Below, one piece after another: positions 50,328 to 59,527 of a DNA stretch of 64,000 nucleotides. The notes beneath the pieces are model-generated. The model was not told where the DNA came from and did no database searches. It saw nothing but the letters and a program-made list of their open reading frames with translations. The stretch is from Actinomadura rupiterrae. GTDB taxonomy: Bacteria; Actinomycetota; Actinomycetes; Streptosporangiales; Streptosporangiaceae. Numbering within the stretch: position 1 is the first letter of the stretch; every line of letters begins with the position of its first letter. The translations under genes were made by a program, and so were the position numbers. The DNA lies in contig NZ_JAMZEA010000013.1 of NCBI RefSeq assembly GCF_024172125.1, positions 124,001-188,000 of the forward strand, in the 5' to 3' direction.

Positions 50328-51446
50328 ATGATTTCTACTCCTCGCCTGGACCAGGCCGACCTCGTGGTGGTGGGCGCCGGGATCGTCGGCCTGGCCCATG
50401 CCGTGGAGGGGGTGCGGCGAGGGCTGTCGGTGGTCGTCGTGGAGCGCGATGACCGTCCGGTCGGGGCGTCCGTCCGCAACTTCGGATACGTCTGCCTCAC
50501 TGCCCAGACCGCGACGGCGCTGGAGTACGCGACGACGGCCCGGCAGACCTGGCTTCAACTGGCCGAACAGGCTGGGCTGTGGGTCCGCGACTCCGGTGCG
50601 GTCGTGGTGGCACGGGCCGAGGACGAGTACGCCGTTCTGGAGGAGTTCCAGGCCGTCCGCGACGATGTGGTCTTGCTGGACGCCTCGCAACTGCGGCAGC
50701 GCGTACCCACCGGCGACGATGCGGTAGGCGGTGCGTGGTTCCCGCTCGACCTGCGCGTGGACCCTCGTCGCGCGGTGCCTGCGCTCGCTGCTTGGCTGGC
50801 TGGTCAAGGCGTGCGGTTCCACTGGTCGACCGCCATGCACACCGTTGAACCCGGCCTGGTCGTCACCTCCCGAGGCGAGATCAAAGCCGGAGCGACGGTC
50901 GTGGCGGTGGGCCACGACATCGACCGGCACTTCCCCGACCTGGCCGAGCAGGCAGAGCACCGGCGCTGCGCGCTGCACATGCTGAAGGTCGGCGACCCCC
51001 ACGGACGAGTGATCGACCCCGCCGTGCTCAGCGGTTTCTCGCTGGTCCGGTACGACGCCTTCCGCGCGTGCCCGACCGTCCCCGCACTGCGTGCGCGGCT
51101 GACCGAACAACATCCGGGTCTGCTTGAGGCGGGTCTGAACCTGATGCTCACCCAGTGCCCGGACGGCGATCTGCTCATCGGCGACACCCACGCCTACGCC
51201 GTGACCCACGATCCGTTCCGGTCCGAGGATCTGGACCAGGCCATCCTTGAACAGGCGGCCTCCCTGCTCGGCGCCGGCCCGCTCACCGTCAAGCAACGCT
51301 GGCGCGGCGTCTACTCCTCGGCACCCGAACCGTTCCTCACCGGCGTCCCCATGCCAGGCGTCGGCCTGGTGTCGGTCACCTCCGGCGCAGGCATGACCAC
51401 CGCGTTCGGCCTCGCCCCGCACATCCTCGACCAACTCCTCGCCTGA
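50328..51446 (+). CDS. FAD-dependent oxidoreductase, TIGR03364-like
   Basis: 372 residues from ATG 50328. The dinucleotide loop is ADLVVVGAGIVGLAHAVEGV (GxGxxG) with VVVVERDDRPVGASVRNFGY, a DAO-type fold. The C-terminal SVTSGAGMTTAFGLAPHILD closes the FAD site. Resembles the TIGR03364 oxidases linked to phosphonate or amine degradation (PbfD-like). No phosphonate genes are near, so the substrate is unassigned. Confidence 0.88.
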   Translation: MISTPRLDQADLVVVGAGIVGLAHAVEGVRRGLSVVVVERDDRPVGASVRNFGYVCLTAQTATALEYATTARQTWLQLAEQAGLWVRDSGAVVVARAEDEYAVLEEFQAVRDDVVLLDASQLRQRVPTGDDAVGGAWFPLDLRVDPRRAVPALAAWLAGQGVRFHWSTAMHTVEPGLVVTSRGEIKAGATVVAVGHDIDRHFPDLAEQAEHRRCALHMLKVGDPHGRVIDPAVLSGFSLVRYDAFRACPTVPALRARLTEQHPGLLEAGLNLMLTQCPDGDLLIGDTHAYAVTHDPFRSEDLDQAILEQAASLLGAGPLTVKQRWRGVYSSAPEPFLTGVPMPGVGLVSVTSGAGMTTAFGLAPHILDQLLA

Positions 51447-51558
51447 ACGGCGACCGCCGCCCCTGGTGGTGCCGACGCGTTCAGGTGCTTATGATGTCCG
51501 CGATGAAGAACACCTCCTCATGTGGAATGGGGGAATCGTTCGCGCAAGGTGAGTGCTG

Positions 51559-53070
51559 ATGGCACTCCACTTCGCGGACATTCCGGCCCAGTTGCTGATG
51601 TGGCAGCGCGTGCGCGAGTACGCCGTGCCACCGTCCATGATCGAGACTGCGACAGCGCGACGTGCTGTCGGTGACTGGGCGGGGGCCTGCGCCGCCGCCC
51701 GGATCGACATCGATTTCGATCTGCGCGCCGTACGTCACCGCTACGGCACCGAGTTCGTCACCCGCCTTCGAGCGGATCTGCGTCGGCTGGCACCGGATCT
51801 GCTGCGTTGGCACATGCCTCGCATCCCTCCCCACGGACGGCTCCGCCCTGGCCTGACCGTCTCTCTCAGCCGTTATGGCAGTTCCGGCAACTCGCCGGTG
51901 CAGCTGGTGGTGCGCACACCGCCGGCGTGGGCGGACGGTGGCCAGCGGATGTCACTGGCGCTTTGGGACGAGCGCGGCGGCAACCAGCACGGCAACGAGC
52001 ATCGCGGCGGGCATCGCGGCGGGCACGGCGGCAGTGCGCCCGCGCACCATCCGCACCCGCATCCCGACCGGCGGTTCCGGCTCGACCTGCACCGGCATCT
52101 GTGGGACTCCAGCCGGTGCGGCGAACTGGCGTCGCGCAGCGGTGCGAACATCGCGCCGGTCCTGGCGCCCGCCGGTCGGCCGGACCCGCTCGCCTGGCTG
52201 GACGACCCGGTCCAGCCGCATCCCTCCGACCTCAACGATCACCACTCGTGGGCGTCGGCGCGGTGGGCCGCCGAGGCCGAGCTGTTGCTGGACGCGGAGG
52301 GCGATTCGCGCGGGGTTTTCACCGTGCGGCTCAGCGCCCGTGATCGCCGGGCGTTCGAGCTGGTCGCTCCCGACGTCCACCACGTCCCGACATTCCGGCC
52401 GCTTCGAGAGGCGCTGCCGCCGCAGGCGTACGCAGAGCTGCCGCTGCTACCGGAAGCCGCCGCCCGGACCCTTCCGGATCTGGCTTTGCTGCGGGCCGGA
52501 CTGATTACCACCGACCGGCTGCATCCGCTAGTGACCGAAGCGTTGCCGGTCGCCGAAGCGTGGCCGGTCGCCGAGGCGCGGCCGGTAGCTGAAGCGTTGC
52601 CGGTGGCTGAAGCAGAGTCCGCGCCCGGTCCTGTGCCTCAACCTGGCGATCCTCACGTGGTGGAGTGCCGAGGCGAGGTCCACCGCATCGCGCTGCGGGA
52701 CGGGGTGTTGACGGCGGTCGACCACGATCCGGCACAACTGCGCCGGGAAGAGTTGCTGGTGGCGCTGGGTGGCCCCGGGCTGCCGTGCCTTCGCGCGATC
52801 GATGCGGTGCACCGCTCCCCGGAGGCGCTGCCGGCCGTCCAGGAGCGGCTCGGGCACGGCGATGTCTCCGGGGCGCTGGCCGTGGTCGAAGGACTGCTCG
52901 GTCCTGCCGCGGTCCTGCGCGACGGGCCGCTGCGCGAGACGCTGGAGTCGTCGGCGGCCCGCCGTCTCGACCACGGTCTCTTCCGGTCCGGTCTGCGCCC
53001 CTTCTCCCGTCCCGCGACGCTCCCCGTTCAAGGCAGTCGGGCGCGTCCTCGTCCAGCACGGGTGCGCTGA
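51559..53070 (+). CDS. Conserved hypothetical protein upstream of MoxR/VWA pair
   Basis: 503 residues from ATG 51559 (AAGGTGAG upstream). The N-terminus has an ordered block (VGDWAGACAAARIDIDFDLR, LRRLAPDLLRWHMPR) seen in actinobacterial proteins always encoded before a MoxR ATPase. A His-rich loop (EHRGGHRGGHGGSAPAHHPH) and a six-residue repeat (PVAEAx x4 around residues 330-355, 18-bp DNA units near 52535-52615) mark linkers. The C-terminal half is helical. Probably a client or adaptor of the ATPase; function unknown. Confidence 0.75.
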   Translation: MALHFADIPAQLLMWQRVREYAVPPSMIETATARRAVGDWAGACAAARIDIDFDLRAVRHRYGTEFVTRLRADLRRLAPDLLRWHMPRIPPHGRLRPGLTVSLSRYGSSGNSPVQLVVRTPPAWADGGQRMSLALWDERGGNQHGNEHRGGHRGGHGGSAPAHHPHPHPDRRFRLDLHRHLWDSSRCGELASRSGANIAPVLAPAGRPDPLAWLDDPVQPHPSDLNDHHSWASARWAAEAELLLDAEGDSRGVFTVRLSARDRRAFELVAPDVHHVPTFRPLREALPPQAYAELPLLPEAAARTLPDLALLRAGLITTDRLHPLVTEALPVAEAWPVAEARPVAEALPVAEAESAPGPVPQPGDPHVVECRGEVHRIALRDGVLTAVDHDPAQLRREELLVALGGPGLPCLRAIDAVHRSPEALPAVQERLGHGDVSGALAVVEGLLGPAAVLRDGPLRETLESSAARRLDHGLFRSGLRPFSRPATLPVQGSRARPRPARVR

Positions 53071-53094
53071 CCGCTCTCAGCACGGCGGCCCATG

Positions 53095-53181
53095 CCGACC
53101 GTCCCGCGCCCGCTCCGCCAGTACCGACCGTCCTGCGCCCGTTCCGCCCATGCCGACCGTCCCGCGCTCGCTAGGCCCACT
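53095..53181. repeat. 29-bp tandem repeat, 3 units, before the MoxR gene
   Basis: CCGACCGTCCCGCGCCCGCT and relatives start at 53095, 53124 and 53153. They fill the 170-bp gap between the hypothetical gene and the ATPase. Units differ at a few positions. Confidence 0.85.
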
Positions 53182-53241
53182 CCGTACGGCCTGGCCGCAC
53201 TGCGGCCTGCCGTCCCTTTCGACTTCTCCCAGGTGATGCCA

Positions 53242-54537
53242 ATGATCTCTAGTGCCCTTTCGTCCGCTTCGGTCCTGACGACCGGGATGTCCGCCGACGC
53301 GTCCGGAACCGACCGGCAACTCGGTCTCGCGGACGACCTCCTGACCCTGCTGCGAACCACCACCACCGAGACGCGTCCCGACGAGCAGCTCGAAGCGCTC
53401 ACCCTGGCTGTGGCAGCCGACCTGCCCGTGCTGCTGTGGGGCGAGCCGGGCATCGGCAAGACCGCGGCGCTGACGCAGCTCGCCGCCTCGCTCGACCTGC
53501 CGCTGACCACGGTGATCGCCAGCGTCCACGAGCCGACCGACTTCTCCGGGCTGCCCATCCTCGGCGATGATGCCGCGACGCGCGGAGTGCCGATGGCGCC
53601 GCCGCAGTGGGCGGTCGACCTCGTCCGGGCCGGACGGGGACTGCTGTTCCTGGACGAGCTGTCCACCGCCACCCCGGCCGTCCAGGCCGCGCTGCTCAGG
53701 GTCGTCCTGGAGCGGAAGGTCGGTGCGCTGCAACTGCCGCCGGCGGTACGGATCGTGGCCGCCGCCAACCCGCGCGCCTCGGCGGCGGACGGATGGGAGC
53801 TGAGCCCGCCGCTGGCCAACCGGTTCGTCCACCTGTACTGGGTCCACGACCAGGACACCGTTGTACGCGGATTGGGCGGGGTCTGGCCGCGAGCGCAGCT
53901 GCCCCAGCTGGTGCCCGAGGAGCTGCCGGAAGCGGTGGCTTACGCCCGGCGCGCGGTCTGCGGATTCTTGCAGGCGCGGCCGACGCTGATCCACCGGCTG
54001 CCGACCACCGAGACCCGTCGCGGCGGCGCCTGGCCATCACCCCGCAGCTGGGAAGCCGCGCTGACACTGCTGGCCTTCGGCACGGCGGCGTCGGTCTCCC
54101 GGGAGGTCCTGGCGCTGCTGATCCGGGGCGCGGTGGGCGACGGGGCCGGGCTCGAACTCCTCGCCCACCTGGACCGGATGGAACTGCCCGACCCCGAGTC
54201 GCTGCTGGCCGACCCCGCATCCGCCGAACTGCCGATACGAGGAGACCTGCGTCAGGCGACCTTGGAGTCGGTGGTGGCCGCCGTGGGTGCGCGGCCACAG
54301 CGCGAGCGCTGGGAGGCGGGGTGGGCGGTCCTCGTCCGGGCGCTGGAGACCGGTCCCGCCGATCTGCTGGTCGCCCCGGCGAAGGTCTTGGCCTCGCTGC
54401 GGCGGGACGACTGGGACGTCCCCGAGTCGGTGGAACGGCTGGCCGAAGTGATCGGTCTCGCCCGGCGGGCTGATCAGTCGGTGCTGCGGGCCACCGCATC
54501 GGCCGTCGCCAAGCGCACGGCGCAGGTGGGCCGATGA
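53242..54537 (+). CDS. MoxR-type AAA+ ATPase
   Basis: 431 residues from ATG 53242 (AGGTG six bases upstream); ATG 53236 is too close. Walker A GEPGIGKT (67-74), Walker B GLLFLDELST (about 132-141), sensor 1 RIVAAANPRASAADG, and an arginine-finger region PPLANRFVHLYWVH. MoxR ATPases act as chaperones with VWA/metallopeptidase partners, and its stop overlaps such a gene (ATGA). Confidence 0.92.
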   Translation: MISSALSSASVLTTGMSADASGTDRQLGLADDLLTLLRTTTTETRPDEQLEALTLAVAADLPVLLWGEPGIGKTAALTQLAASLDLPLTTVIASVHEPTDFSGLPILGDDAATRGVPMAPPQWAVDLVRAGRGLLFLDELSTATPAVQAALLRVVLERKVGALQLPPAVRIVAAANPRASAADGWELSPPLANRFVHLYWVHDQDTVVRGLGGVWPRAQLPQLVPEELPEAVAYARRAVCGFLQARPTLIHRLPTTETRRGGAWPSPRSWEAALTLLAFGTAASVSREVLALLIRGAVGDGAGLELLAHLDRMELPDPESLLADPASAELPIRGDLRQATLESVVAAVGARPQRERWEAGWAVLVRALETGPADLLVAPAKVLASLRRDDWDVPESVERLAEVIGLARRADQSVLRATASAVAKRTAQVGR

Positions 54538-55844
54538 CGCCGATGCCCCGCCCCCGTCCCGCGCCGCCGCGCCGCGCACCTGCCGCCGCCCCGGCACCGG
54601 CGCCCGGCTCCGGTGAACCATCCGCCTTCGCCCTGGACCTGGAAAAGCTGCTGGCCGCTCGACTGCATGCGGTAAAGGTCCGTCCCTACCTGGCCAGCGC
54701 GCTCTTCGCTCTGCACATCGTGCCGGACGGTTCCGTGCCGACGATGGCGGTGGACGCGTACTGGCGCTGCTACGTCTCCCCCGGCTTCGTCGCGCGCACC
54801 CCGGTGGAGGAGCTGGCCGGCGTCTGGGTGCACGAGGTCTCCCACCTGCTGCGCGACCACCACGGACGGGGAGAGCGGCATGCGGCCGAACAGGGCAGGA
54901 ACGGGCCGGGCGATCGGCTGCGGCGGAACATCGCCGCCGACTTCGAGATCAACGACGACATCTACGGCGACGGCCTCCCCCGGCCCGCCGGGGCGGTGCT
55001 GCCGTCCATGCTGAGGCTGCCCGAAGGGATGCTCATGGAGGAGTACCTGCGGACGACCTCGCTGTCCGGGCTCCCACCGGGTTTGGCCTGGCTGGACTGC
55101 GGCAGCGGGGCCGACGGGCGGGCCCGTCCGTGGGAGCTGGGACCGGACGGCGCCCACGCTCTGAGCCGGCAGCAGCGCGACGCGGTGCGCTTCCGGGTCG
55201 CCGAGGGCATCAAAGGCCGTCCGGGCGACGCGCCGGAAGGCTGGCGCCGCTGGGCCGACGAGGCGTTCCATCCGCCGCAACCGTGGCGGCAGTTGCTGGG
55301 AGCGGCGGTCCGCTCGGCAGCCGGAGCCCCCGGGGCAGGAGAGGACCACAGCTACCGGCGTCCATCCCGGCGCGCGGCCGCCATCCCCGGCGTCCTCCTG
55401 CCGAGCCTGCGCCGCAAACCGCCCCAGGTCTGCGTAGTGATCGACACATCCGGATCGGTCAGCGACGCCGAACTGGGCAGCGCGCTGCTGGAGGTGGCGG
55501 CGATCTCGCGCGCGGTGGGCGGACGGCGCGACCTGGTGTCGGTGATCTCCTGCGACGCCGCCGCAGGGGTCGCGGTCCCCCTCTGCCGAGCCGAGAACCT
55601 CGAACTGATCGGCGGCGGGGGGACCGACCTGCGCTCGGGTTTCACCCGGGCGCTCCGCCGCCGCCCCCGCCCGGACGTGATCGTCGCCCTGACCGATGGC
55701 CAGACCCCCTGGCCCGCCCAGCAGCCTCCCTGCCGCACCGTCGTGGGCCTCTTCCCTCGTCCCCCGCACGAAGTGGACGAGGACGACCCCGATTACGTCC
55801 CCGACGCGCCACCCGCCTGGGCCCGCGTCGTCACGATCAACTGA
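54534..55844 (+). CDS. DUF2201-like metallopeptidase/VWA protein
   Basis: 436 residues. A Pro/Ala-rich start is followed by a putative metallopeptidase domain with the zinc motif HEVSH (100-104; GVWVHEVSHLLRDHHGRGER). The C-terminal VWA-like domain has the MIDAS motif VIDTSGSVSDAEL (about 303), GGGGTDLRSGF and ALTDGQTPWP. Co-translated with the MoxR ATPase. The trio resembles metal-insertion or complex-maturation systems, but no client is visible. Confidence 0.9.
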   Translation: MTPMPRPRPAPPRRAPAAAPAPAPGSGEPSAFALDLEKLLAARLHAVKVRPYLASALFALHIVPDGSVPTMAVDAYWRCYVSPGFVARTPVEELAGVWVHEVSHLLRDHHGRGERHAAEQGRNGPGDRLRRNIAADFEINDDIYGDGLPRPAGAVLPSMLRLPEGMLMEEYLRTTSLSGLPPGLAWLDCGSGADGRARPWELGPDGAHALSRQQRDAVRFRVAEGIKGRPGDAPEGWRRWADEAFHPPQPWRQLLGAAVRSAAGAPGAGEDHSYRRPSRRAAAIPGVLLPSLRRKPPQVCVVIDTSGSVSDAELGSALLEVAAISRAVGGRRDLVSVISCDAAAGVAVPLCRAENLELIGGGGTDLRSGFTRALRRRPRPDVIVALTDGQTPWPAQQPPCRTVVGLFPRPPHEVDEDDPDYVPDAPPAWARVVTIN

Positions 55845-55983
55845 ACGCAGCGTCGGGCGGCAGTGCGGGACCAGCTCTGCAACTCCGCTCGCAGGAAACC
55901 GCCAGCGCCTTCGGCAGTGAGGCCAGGTGCAGAGGAGTCGAGACACATATAGCAGCAGCTCACAGAAGCGAGGCGCTCCGAAC

Positions 55984-56012
55984 TTGACACCAGGCCACCG
56001 GAAATCTACAAC
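55984..56012 (+). promoter_or_regulatory. Housekeeping-type promoter for hsp20
   Basis: TTGACA (55984-55989), 17-base spacer, TACAAC (56007-56012). It lies about 75 bases before the hsp20 ATG at 56087, leaving room for a leader. No HAIR element (CTTGAGT-N7-ACTCAAG) was found. Confidence 0.7.
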
Positions 56013-56086
56013 TGGATTAGGAGGTTTCCTCATCGGACCGGCACCGGAAGCAGGAGGGCTTCCGGGATCATCGGAGGTGAAGCACG

Positions 56087-56533
56087 ATGCTGCTGACATC
56101 GATCGACCCCTTCGTGCAGGAGTTCGAGCGGCAGTTCGACCGGGCGGCCCGCCAGGCCTTCGGGCAGGCGGCCGGGCAGGGCAGCGGGACCGCGATGGCC
56201 ATGGACGGCCTGCGGCGCAAGGACGACGTGCTGCTGCGGTTCGACGTGCCCGGCATCGACCCCGACTCGATCGAGGTCACGGTGGACCGCGGCGTCCTGA
56301 GCGTCAGCGCGCGGCGCGAGGAGGAGTACGACGAGGGCGACCGGCTGTTCGTCCGGGAACGCGCGATGGGCGCCTTCACCCGGCGCGTCTACCTGTCGGA
56401 GCACCTGGACGCCGACGCGATCGAGGCCGCCTACAACAACGGCGTGCTCGCGGTGCGCATCCCGGTCCTGGACAAGGCCAAGCCGCGCAAGGTCGAGGTG
56501 CAGCGCAGCCAGGGCAAGGCGATCAAAGCCTGA
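56087..56533 (+). CDS. hsp20: Small heat-shock protein (Hsp20/alpha-crystallin)
   Basis: 148 residues from ATG 56087 (GGAGGTG upstream). Alpha-crystallin domain about 45-138: DDVLLRFDVPGIDPDSIEVT, GAFTRRVYLSEHLDADAIEA, and the conserved AYNNGVLAVRIPV end with the A-x-x-x-N-G-V-L motif. ATP-independent holdase. Next gene is a MerR/HspR-like regulator in the same direction. Confidence 0.95.
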   Translation: MLLTSIDPFVQEFERQFDRAARQAFGQAAGQGSGTAMAMDGLRRKDDVLLRFDVPGIDPDSIEVTVDRGVLSVSARREEEYDEGDRLFVRERAMGAFTRRVYLSEHLDADAIEAAYNNGVLAVRIPVLDKAKPRKVEVQRSQGKAIKA

Positions 56534-56645
56534 GCACGTCTCCCCGGTGAACGAGGGCCGGCCGGGGCCGGGTGGCAGGGAGACGCCCGGCCCCGGCCGG
56601 CGGCGCGAAGGCCCTGCGATGCTGGAAGGAAGGGGGTGAGTGGCC

Positions 56646-56969
56646 ATGGACGTGTCGTGGCTCGATGACGAGCACGCGCCGCTGTTCACCGTCGGGCAGG
56701 TCGCCGACATGCTGGCCGTCCAGCGGGCGTTCCTACGCCGCATCGACGAGATGCAGGTGGTGTCGCCGGCCCGCTCGCCCGGCGGGCAGCGCCGCTACAG
56801 CCGCGACGAGATCGGCCGCGTCCAACGGGTGGTGGTCATGATGGACGAGGGCATGACCCTCCCGGCGATCCGCCGCATCATCGAGCTGGAGCATCAGCTG
56901 GCCGCGATCACCCGCGAACGCGACGAGCTGGCCCGGCAGCTGGCCGAACACCATCGCAACTCCCGCTAG
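56646..56969 (+). CDS. MerR-family regulator (HspR-like)
   Basis: 107 residues from ATG 56646 (AGGGGGTGAG upstream). Helix-turn-helix: LFTVGQVADMLAVQRAFLRR and SPGGQRRYSRDEIGRVQRVV. C-terminal helix is a coiled coil (IIELEHQLAAITRERDELAR). Truncated ligand domain as in HspR and heat-stress MerR members. With hsp20 113 bp upstream on the same strand, it may regulate it. Confidence 0.9.
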   Translation: MDVSWLDDEHAPLFTVGQVADMLAVQRAFLRRIDEMQVVSPARSPGGQRRYSRDEIGRVQRVVVMMDEGMTLPAIRRIIELEHQLAAITRERDELARQLAEHHRNSR

Positions 56970-57037
56970 AGCCGCCTCCGGCCTTCGCGACCTCATCCTC
57001 GCCGGGCCCTGACAGCGAAAGAAGGAGAACAGTCGTC

Positions 57038-57580
57038 GTGCACCATCTGCGGCTGCTGATCGACCCGCGCGACCGGTGGACCGCACTGGTGCGTGCCGCC
57101 GGCGAGCTCGGCATCACAGCCTGCGCCGAGTTGGACGCCGTGCTGCACGAGGCGTCCCACCAGCGGCGACACGTGATCCTGGACCTGCGCCGGGTGGCCC
57201 GCGTCGGTGCCGACGCCGCCATGGTGATCACCACGCACGCCCTCCGCCTCACCACCGCCGGACGCATCCTAGGCACAGTCGCAACCGAGCAGGCGGCGGA
57301 TGCGACGACACCGAACGCGCTGGCACTGTTGCCGCTCTACCGCACCATCGCCGACGCGAGAGCGGCAGCCGCACGACAGGACAACGCCCGCCAGTCCCCG
57401 CCATCCCGTCAGAGCGTTCGCAACGGAGATCAAGCACCGCCACGAGCGCGACACACCCCTGGCGATCCCGCTCGCCCGAGAACACTCCCGTCCGATGCCA
57501 GAACACCAGGCCGCCGACCAGGCACAATCATCACGCACAAGCACCAACCAGATCGCCCCCACCACTCCCCCACTCCCTAA
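57038..57580 (+). CDS. STAS-domain protein (anti-sigma antagonist-like)
   Basis: 180 residues from GTG 57038. The N-terminal 90 residues follow the STAS fold (ALVRAAGELGITACAELDAV, HVILDLRRVARVGADAAMVI); the usual phosphorylatable Ser/Thr after DLxxV (normally DxSG/T) is here GADAA, so switching by phosphorylation is doubtful. The C-terminal 80 residues are Pro/Arg-rich and look disordered. Joins the Hsp20/MerR stress group. Confidence 0.75.
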   Translation: MHHLRLLIDPRDRWTALVRAAGELGITACAELDAVLHEASHQRRHVILDLRRVARVGADAAMVITTHALRLTTAGRILGTVATEQAADATTPNALALLPLYRTIADARAAAARQDNARQSPPSRQSVRNGDQAPPRARHTPGDPARPRTLPSDARTPGRRPGTIITHKHQPDRPHHSPTP

Positions 57581-57707
57581 CAACGCGCGACCGGGGCAAG
57601 CCACGCCAGGCCGCGGCGGCGTTAGCGCATCGTCCGCTACGCGCTCGGACGCGGGGTGGCCTTGTTCAGCGCAGTCGATGCATCGAGCCCAAAGCCGGCT
57701 GCCGGCC

Positions 57708-58331
57708 TCACGGCGTCGCGATCCCGGCCAAGGCCGTGGCGACGAGTTGCGTGAGCCGGTCGGCTGCGGGGCCAGGCGATCCGGTGCCCTGGACCTCGAT
57801 CACCACGTTGGCCCGTCGCACGACCACCGTGGTCTGGGTCAATTCGCCCGCGGTGTCGCCGAAGCGGCCGATCAGGAGGTGGGCTTCATCGCCCAGGTGC
57901 GCGATGGTGGTGCTGCTGGTCGGGCTCGGGAAGCTCCCGTCGACCCGGACGTCGGCGTCCATCCCGATGCGGGCGCTGTTGATCCCGCTCATCCCGTCGG
58001 CTCGACGATGAAGGTCGTACTCCACGCTCAGTGAGCCGCTGGGCGAAGCAGACTGCGACCAGACGCACCTTCTGGTCTGAATGCCCCCGATGTCGGAGGT
58101 AGTCGGCAGGCCGGTCACCGGCGGCCCACCGATGATCTGCTGGACCTGAGCGTTCAGGACAAGGCACGGATCCGGGATGGACTTGGTCTCGGGAGCAGAG
58201 AACGTCCCGGCGTTCCACAAGTGCTGGACGACTAACCCGGCTACCACAACGACCGGGAACACTGCCAGAAAAACCTTGCCCGCAATTGGCAGGCGATGTC
58301 GGGGGGCGCGTCCATACGGGGGCGGTGTCAT
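57708..58331 (-). CDS. Membrane-anchored DUF3558-like protein
   Basis: 207 residues from ATG 58331. A basic start and one hydrophobic segment (GKVFLAVFPVVVVAGLVVQH) anchor an extracytoplasmic domain with two Cys (DPCLVLNAQVQQII and TRRCVWSQSAS), the DUF3558-type pattern of actinobacterial lipoproteins, though no lipobox is present. The rest is beta-rich. Function unknown. Confidence 0.7.
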   Translation of the reverse strand: MTPPPYGRAPRHRLPIAGKVFLAVFPVVVVAGLVVQHLWNAGTFSAPETKSIPDPCLVLNAQVQQIIGGPPVTGLPTTSDIGGIQTRRCVWSQSASPSGSLSVEYDLHRRADGMSGINSARIGMDADVRVDGSFPSPTSSTTIAHLGDEAHLLIGRFGDTAGELTQTTVVVRRANVVIEVQGTGSPGPAADRLTQLVATALAGIATP

Positions 58332-58486
58332 GAGGACCCTTTCGATAACCCGGCACGCGGGCGGACCTGGGGCCGACGCTCCCTGGCGTGCATTCTCCTG
58401 AGCAAGGTCACCACTCATGGACGCACACTGGCCACAGTCGGTTCATCAGGCTGCGGATCGCCCAGCCGACCGGCCCCACGTCCGGC

Positions 58487-59296
58487 TCAAGATCCGCGCC
58501 TGCGCGACAGCCCATACTGCTGCGCGTTTCCGGGACGTCCGCCTGAGCGAAGGTCCGCGGCGCGCCAGGTCAGGCTGTAGGTGGTCAGTGCGAGGGCGAG
58601 TCCGGCGATTGCGCCTTCGACCGCGGAGACGATGGTCATGTGCGCTGTGCGAGGGAGGTCGGGCTGGTTGATCAGAGTGGCCGCGCCCAGCAGGCCGCCC
58701 ACGGCCGTCCCTGCCAGGAGGCTCCCGACAGCGAGGGCAGCGGCCCGGGCGGGCAAGCGGTGCGGAGGGTTCGCCATCGACGGCGCGTGCCGGAACCAGC
58801 GGAGCGTCCACCACACGATGGTCACCGCGCCGAACACACCGCTGAGGTACTGCAGCCAGCGGAACAGCTCCAGGCCAGCCCATGATTTTGTGACCAGTCA
58901 GGGTAGGGCGCCTGCGAAACTGTGCTGTTGGTGGGTGAAGGCGTCCCACAGGACGTGCGTGGCCGCTCCGATCACGATCGACAACGGCACCCAGGCGAGC
59001 ATGGAGCGGGCGAAGCCGGTCGCCGGGCCCGCCAGGCGGACGTGCGCGCGTTCTGGGACGAGCGCCAGCAGCGGACGCTTCCAGAGCAGGTGAAACACGG
59101 CGAAGCAGGCCAGTCCGAGGGCGAGGTCACTGGTGACGATCCCCAGCGGGACGTGCGTCGCGTCCCGCAACCGGCCCTGCAGTCCAACGAAGTAGGGAAG
59201 GTCGGGGGCCATCGAGCCGATTACCAGCGCTGAGGGGACGAGTCGGCCCCGTGCGAGCGGAATGACAGCGGCTGGATGGCTCAGGGTGAACGGCAC
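58487..59296 (-). pseudogene. DUF4184 membrane protein interrupted by an in-frame TGA
   Basis: ATG 59296 opens MPFTLSHPAAVIPLARGRLV, the DUF4184 start, with AFTHQQHSFAGALP just before TGA 58898-58900. Reading on in the same frame gives LVTKSWAGLELFRWLQYLSG and three more membrane segments, the expected rest of the family, to 58487. A single TGG to TGA change would explain it. Repaired length about 269 residues. The downstream part is therefore not an independent gene, although a start at 58837 could translate it. Confidence 0.8.
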
Positions 59297-59425
59297 ACGC
59301 CATGCCTAGGGCATCTCCTAGAGCGCGATCAAGTCCCATCGGCGATCGTCCATGGTGATCAACGCCTGGTGCTCATTTCGCGGCCGCCCTTGGGGGGTCG
59401 TCGGCCCTTGGTGTGTCGCCGTGCG

Positions 59426-59466
59426 CCATCGGTGCTTCCCGTCGTGAGTGCGGGAAGCACCGATGG
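59426..59466. terminator. Strong bidirectional-looking hairpin
   Basis: Perfect 16-bp arms, CCATCGGTGCTTCCCG and CGGGAAGCACCGATGG, around a 9-nt loop. It is 62 bases downstream of the carboxylesterase stop (minus strand), before the DUF4184 gene. No T-run. Confidence 0.75.
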
Positions 59467-59527
59467 AGGCTGGGACGGTTAACGGTTCGTCGGGTCCGTC
59501 CCGGTGCGCACGGTTCGCCTCAGGCGA

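Noticed and set aside
58487..58837. Independent 116-residue membrane protein
   Set aside because: It is in the same frame as the DUF4184 gene and continues its family sequence across one TGA.
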